A DNA stretch of 64,000 nucleotides, from positions 1 through 64,000 of the forward strand of contig CAIXFN010000049.1 in the NCBI GenBank assembly GCA_903918755.1, in the 5' to 3' direction. A model generated the notes under the pieces. It was not told the origin of the DNA. It did no database searches and saw nothing but the letters and a program-made list of their open reading frames with translations. Positions within the stretch are counted from its first letter, which is position 1. Each line of letters opens with the position of its first letter. The DNA is from an uncultured Pedosphaera sp. GTDB taxonomy: Bacteria > Verrucomicrobiota > Verrucomicrobiia > Limisphaerales > Pedosphaeraceae. The position numbers were made by a program, and so were the translations under genes. Positions 61,701 through 64,000 of the stretch are shown piece after piece.

Positions 61701-64000
61701 GATGGCCTCCACAGTGGTGGCGACCTTGGCCGAATCGTTGTGCTTCAGCACCAAAACGGAAAGCGTCAGTGCCGGGTTGTCGTTTTTGGCGTCGAGATGC
61801 TTCAGCAGGTCATCCAGCACGGTGCTATCCTCCTGATTGGCGGCCACCAGCAACGAGTTGCTCCGGGTGTCGGCGATGATAATGGGCTTGGTCCGGCGGG
61901 CGTCGCCTGAGCGGCCGGCGGCGAAGCGTTGGTCAAACAGCGGTCCGACCGTGGCGGCTACCACCCGGGCATCGGCAAACTGCAGTGGGATGAGGCGCAC
62001 GCGGCCGCTCATGGCCGGTTCGGCCCCATCCAATTGTTTGGCGAGGGTGCGCACCAATTCGAAGCCTTCACGGCTGCCGCCGACCAGCAGGGAATTGCTG
62101 CGTTCATCCGAAAGGATAACCACTTTGAGAACGTCGGCCTGACCCTGGTTCAGGGCGGCGCGTTGGGTGACGCGGGCATCCATGAGCTTCTGCAGGGTGG
62201 GGGCGACCAGGTTGACATCGGCATGTTCCAGGGGAATCAGCGCGAGGTCGCGCAGGTCGAAGGGAAGTTTTTGATCCAGTTGCTTGAGCAAGGTCTCGAT
62301 GACTTTGAAAGCTTTGTCGTTGCCGGCAACGATCAGGGAACCGGTGCGGGAATCCACGGAGATAATGGGTTTATCTTCCGGTCGCAAATTGACGGAACGG
62401 GGACTGGTGTAAAGTTCCGTCAGGAGCCGCTGAATCCCGGCGGGATCCGCGTGCTCGAGCGGATAAATGTGAACGGATTCCAAACCGGCGGCGGCAGGAA
62501 TATCCAGTTGTTCAATGACCGACTGAATGAGGGGCAGGTTGTCAGCGCGGGCGGCGACGACCAGGATGTTGGCTTGATCATCCGCCTGAATGGTCAGGGC
62601 GGCGCGAACCTTGGGAGTTTCGTTGGTGCTGGCAGTGCCCGCGGCGTTCAGCAATCGGAGCCGGGACACCTGGGCGGCGAGGGCTTCCGCACCACCGACC
62701 GCGGGGCCCTCTGCGAACACCGCCTGCAACAGCGGCAGGAGTCGGGTGGCCGAAGCGTGATGGAGGGGGAAAAGGCGGACTTCGGTGATGAAACCGCCGA
62801 TATGGTTATCCATGTCGTGGATGACTTTGAGGGCGAGTTCGAGGCTTTCCGGGTGGCCGCTGAGAATCACGGTATTGCCGCGCGCATCGATCGCCACATT
62901 CAAAGGACTGACCAACGCCTTGCCCTCGCCTCCGGGGATGGCACCCGGGCCGGCCGGTCCCTGGGCGAGTACTTTGCCCTGGGTGAAAATCGTGGTGAGG
63001 GTTTGCGAAACGGTGGTCGCCTCGGCGTGTTGCAATTTGACAAAGCGCACTTCGACACCTTCCAGCACGGGCACCGAGTCCATGAGTTCCACCACGGCCA
63101 CCAACGCGCGCAGATTTTCCGGGGTGGAGGTCAGGATCAGGCGGTTGCCGCCGCCCGTGCCGCCGGCCGGATCGGCCTCAATTTTGATGGGTTTGGTCAG
63201 GTCGAGGAGGACGGTATTGGTCTGGTCATCCGTGATCTTGAGGCGACTGACCTGCTCCTGCAGTTCCCGGGCCGCGGGGGTGCTTTCACCGGCGGCCCCG
63301 GGTTTGAGCATGTTATGCAACACCAGGGCCAGTTGCGCGGCATTCGCTTTTTTCAAGGAAATGATCCGCACCTCGGCCTCCGCATTTTCGGCGGGTTTGT
63401 CCAGGGTGCGGATCATTTTCTCGATCTGGGCTCCCGTGGTTTCGCGGGCGATGACCAAAAGTCCCCGGGACAGGGGATCCAGGGCGACAGTCACGGATTC
63501 TCCCGGCCGGGTGGCGTTGAGTTGGGTGACCATTTGCTGGACCAACGGCAGGACTTTCTCCGGCGGGGCGTTCGTGAGGACCACTACGCGGAACTCCAGT
63601 TGGGACAGTTGGCCGGCCTTGTCCAGTTGCTTGATCAGCGACTCCATGAGGGCGAAATCCGTGGGTCGGGCGCGGACGATGAGGCTGCGGGTGCGGGGTT
63701 CTGCGACCACCGTGATGTGTTGCACCTGGACTTGCTGCGGCGGTTCGCCCGGGCGACGGGGCGCCACCACGGCTTCCTGCTTGATCAGTTCCATCAGGGT
63801 TCGGGCCACGATGACGGGGTCGGCATCCTGGATCGCGAACAGGCGGAACTCGGACTCGTTGCCATAAAAATTGGCGGAAAGTTCGGTGATTAAACGGTCG
63901 ATATTGTCGAGTTCCTGGGCGGGGCCGGAAAGGATCAGGGCGTTGGCCGACTTGTCCACCGCGATGGCGACTTCCAGCGGCGCGTTGGTGGACACCGGGG
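58794..64000 (-). CDS. Giant secretin (GspD-like), 5' end outside window
   Basis: At least 1733 residues, continuing past the right edge. The last 296 residues (58797-59684) form the secretin pore domain: VLIQVLLAEVTLDNQTDLGVE, VLSRPQIVTADNKPATVNIG, VPIIDQRRATTTVTAQSGQT, IVIGGLISTSDSKS and LPWLGDIPYMGALFR. Before it lie 16 complete and one partial N1-type repeats of 73-107 residues (see the repeat entry). Ordinary GspD has about three such domains in a protein near 650-700 residues. It should form an outer-membrane ring with an unusually long periplasmic tube. The GTG at 63995 is probably internal. Confidence 0.92.
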   Translation of the reverse strand, partial: PVSTNAPLEVAIAVDKSANALILSGPAQELDNIDRLITELSANFYGNESEFRLFAIQDADPVIVARTLMELIKQEAVVAPRRPGEPPQQVQVQHITVVAEPRTRSLIVRARPTDFALMESLIKQLDKAGQLSQLEFRVVVLTNAPPEKVLPLVQQMVTQLNATRPGESVTVALDPLSRGLLVIARETTGAQIEKMIRTLDKPAENAEAEVRIISLKKANAAQLALVLHNMLKPGAAGESTPAARELQEQVSRLKITDDQTNTVLLDLTKPIKIEADPAGGTGGGNRLILTSTPENLRALVAVVELMDSVPVLEGVEVRFVKLQHAEATTVSQTLTTIFTQGKVLAQGPAGPGAIPGGEGKALVSPLNVAIDARGNTVILSGHPESLELALKVIHDMDNHIGGFITEVRLFPLHHASATRLLPLLQAVFAEGPAVGGAEALAAQVSRLRLLNAAGTASTNETPKVRAALTIQADDQANILVVAARADNLPLIQSVIEQLDIPAAAGLESVHIYPLEHADPAGIQRLLTELYTSPRSVNLRPEDKPIISVDSRTGSLIVAGNDKAFKVIETLLKQLDQKLPFDLRDLALIPLEHADVNLVAPTLQKLMDARVTQRAALNQGQADVLKVVILSDERSNSLLVGGSREGFELVRTLAKQLDGAEPAMSGRVRLIPLQFADARVVAATVGPLFDQRFAAGRSGDARRTKPIIIADTRSNSLLVAANQEDSTVLDDLLKHLDAKNDNPALTLSVLVLKHNDSAKVATTVEAIFAARVKALTQPGQTPLAADQIKLEPDALNNAIIVSASKENLELIKDLVGKLDQEPVVADGIFETFTLEFADAQRVATILKSLVDQGLYRPGRPATAGAKTGTARDVLSVSVDARSNTLIVSASPENLAIVRDVVKRIDNKDLAATADVKLYQLKKARASTLATTLTQFFQAKQTADSVALNASARLMPVSVTPDDRVNTILVTGGKEAFALVDRILPQMDADSSFSRLNFRVFPLKKATALKLQATLQPVFANRPPRVKGEPIDPVTVIADQWVNALLVGASVDDMETAGSLIERLDSEPSDKGMAIHVFPLAKADAKQVALTIEGLFRGTQPNQVVPINIAADERINALVVSCGETDAEHIGELAKKLDTEQVSKVSEIRIFPLQYARAESLSTILNTALNTKPPQLNQQSPNAQSLLQFATRGADGQQLVTAALKESVLITPDPRMNTLVVSGPVEYMGLLDQIIHRMDASSPQQAKIKVFTLHNAEARQLGQILTLLFRMTQAAANGTQHSVQYTLVRPARPDGEASDEPAASAIVGSAEENALIVTIDPRTNSLLVGGTDHYVALVEQIIEALDSNSARERTSEVIRMKNSQAQDMATAIRSFLDQERQKAMQALGADAAASAARMFDQEEVAVVAEPVSNTLLLSANQHYFPEIRKMVEELDKAQPQVLIQVLLAEVTLDNQTDLGVEWSVTGKSGGKTYSFGSQLGVAKDLTSLGGFSGALTGTDLNFLIRSLETSGKLEVLSRPQIVTADNKPATVNIGQRVPLVDQSRLDVQNNLTTSYTYQDVGVNLSVTPKISADGFVKMDIGMTNSDISATSVQINSSSKVPIIDQRRATTTVTAQSGQTIVIGGLISTSDSKSTKKLPWLGDIPYMGALFRSSSVTRQRKELLILLTPQVLANVQTPVELQDPGELTRKIMDESVFKLRTDNDPMKDRLLSPIMPTNAPPANSLTEPAAPPKPQKP
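59685..63851 (-). repeat. Sixteen tandem N1-type (secretin_N) repeats
   Basis: Each unit has a first half like EVRLFPLxHAxAxxLxxxLQ and a second half like IxxDxRxNSLLVxAxxxxxxxIxxLIxxLD. The second halves read, for instance, ADTRSNSLLVAANQEDSTVL, VDARSNTLIVSASPENLAIV and ADERINALVVSCGETDAEHI. The units have diverged strongly, so they are not recent copies. A partial unit lies at 63852-64000. Confidence 0.85.

Noticed and set aside
58653-63893. Very long open frames (773 and 654 residues) antisense to the secretin
   Set aside because: They follow codon bias of the secretin gene and read as low-complexity Gly/His/Asp-rich protein; repeated because the secretin itself is repeated.

Overview
The window looks like chromosomal DNA of a GC-rich, Gram-negative, probably environmental member of the Verrucomicrobiota, most likely the Pedosphaera/Limisphaera side of the phylum. 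This is inference from gene content: a giant multi-repeat secretin, Tat-exported NIPSNAP and Gfo/Idh/MocA proteins, prepilin-like and DUF1570 proteins, a YezD/DUF2292 protein, GH127 and GH32 hydrolases, and a recurring C-terminal domain on unrelated secreted proteins. I recognised no rRNA, tRNA, CRISPR array, insertion sequence or prophage.

Layout. 1-660: a partial lipoprotein gene and mogA (minus). 661-1398: gene-free, AT-rich. 1399-11529: two secreted proteins, a two-partner secretion pair (TpsB and a 1372-residue TpsA), then ExbB, ExbD and a TonB-like protein, all on the plus strand. 11559-17826: yezD, a secreted metallopeptidase with a VOC protein, a YihY-alanine dehydrogenase operon, a peroxiredoxin and two related DUF4252-like genes. 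18109-28114: housekeeping genes (alaS, a phosphopantetheinyl transferase, a cyclophilin, a ferredoxin, a DapA-family aldolase, dnaG) mixed with small unknown proteins. 28190-35974: NIPSNAP protein, betaine-lipid genes btaA-btaB, a DUF1570 peptidase, an ArfB-like rescue factor, a Gfo/Idh/MocA protein and a serine hydrolase. 36069-40604: TPR protein, mtnA, carA, an FHA protein, hemB. 40796-46117: a three-gene GH32, zinc-peptidase-like, GH127 cluster. 46258-50069: haloperoxidase/PAP2 protein, a DoxX-like protein and a prepilin-like protein. 50070-52810: an accessory patch with a decayed gene fragment, a small lipoprotein and a DUF433/DUF5615 toxin-antitoxin pair. 52811-56708: a membrane protein, circularly permuted ATP-grasp and unknown-protein cassette, then a GDSL esterase. 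56747-64000 (minus): a giant secretin followed by a lipoprotein and a DUF4241/Sel1 protein.

Three systems stand out. The secretin has 16 complete and one partial N1-like repeats before its pore domain, against about three in ordinary GspD, and is translationally coupled to a lipoprotein that could be its pilotin. The two-partner secretion pair sits directly before its own ExbB-ExbD-TonB set, an unusual pairing because this secretion route is not known to need such energy. The ATP-grasp cassette, with overlapping genes, looks like an uncharacterised ligase module.

Gene expression. Many genes show a sigma70-like promoter (TTGAC-type -35, 16-17 bases, TAGNNT-type -10) whose -10 box lies only 6-9 bases before the start codon, so transcripts would start at or near the initiator codon (leaderless). 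Shine-Dalgarno sequences are mostly absent there. I used this arrangement to choose several start codons, for example those of btaA and the YihY gene. Operon genes often overlap by ATGA or GTGA.
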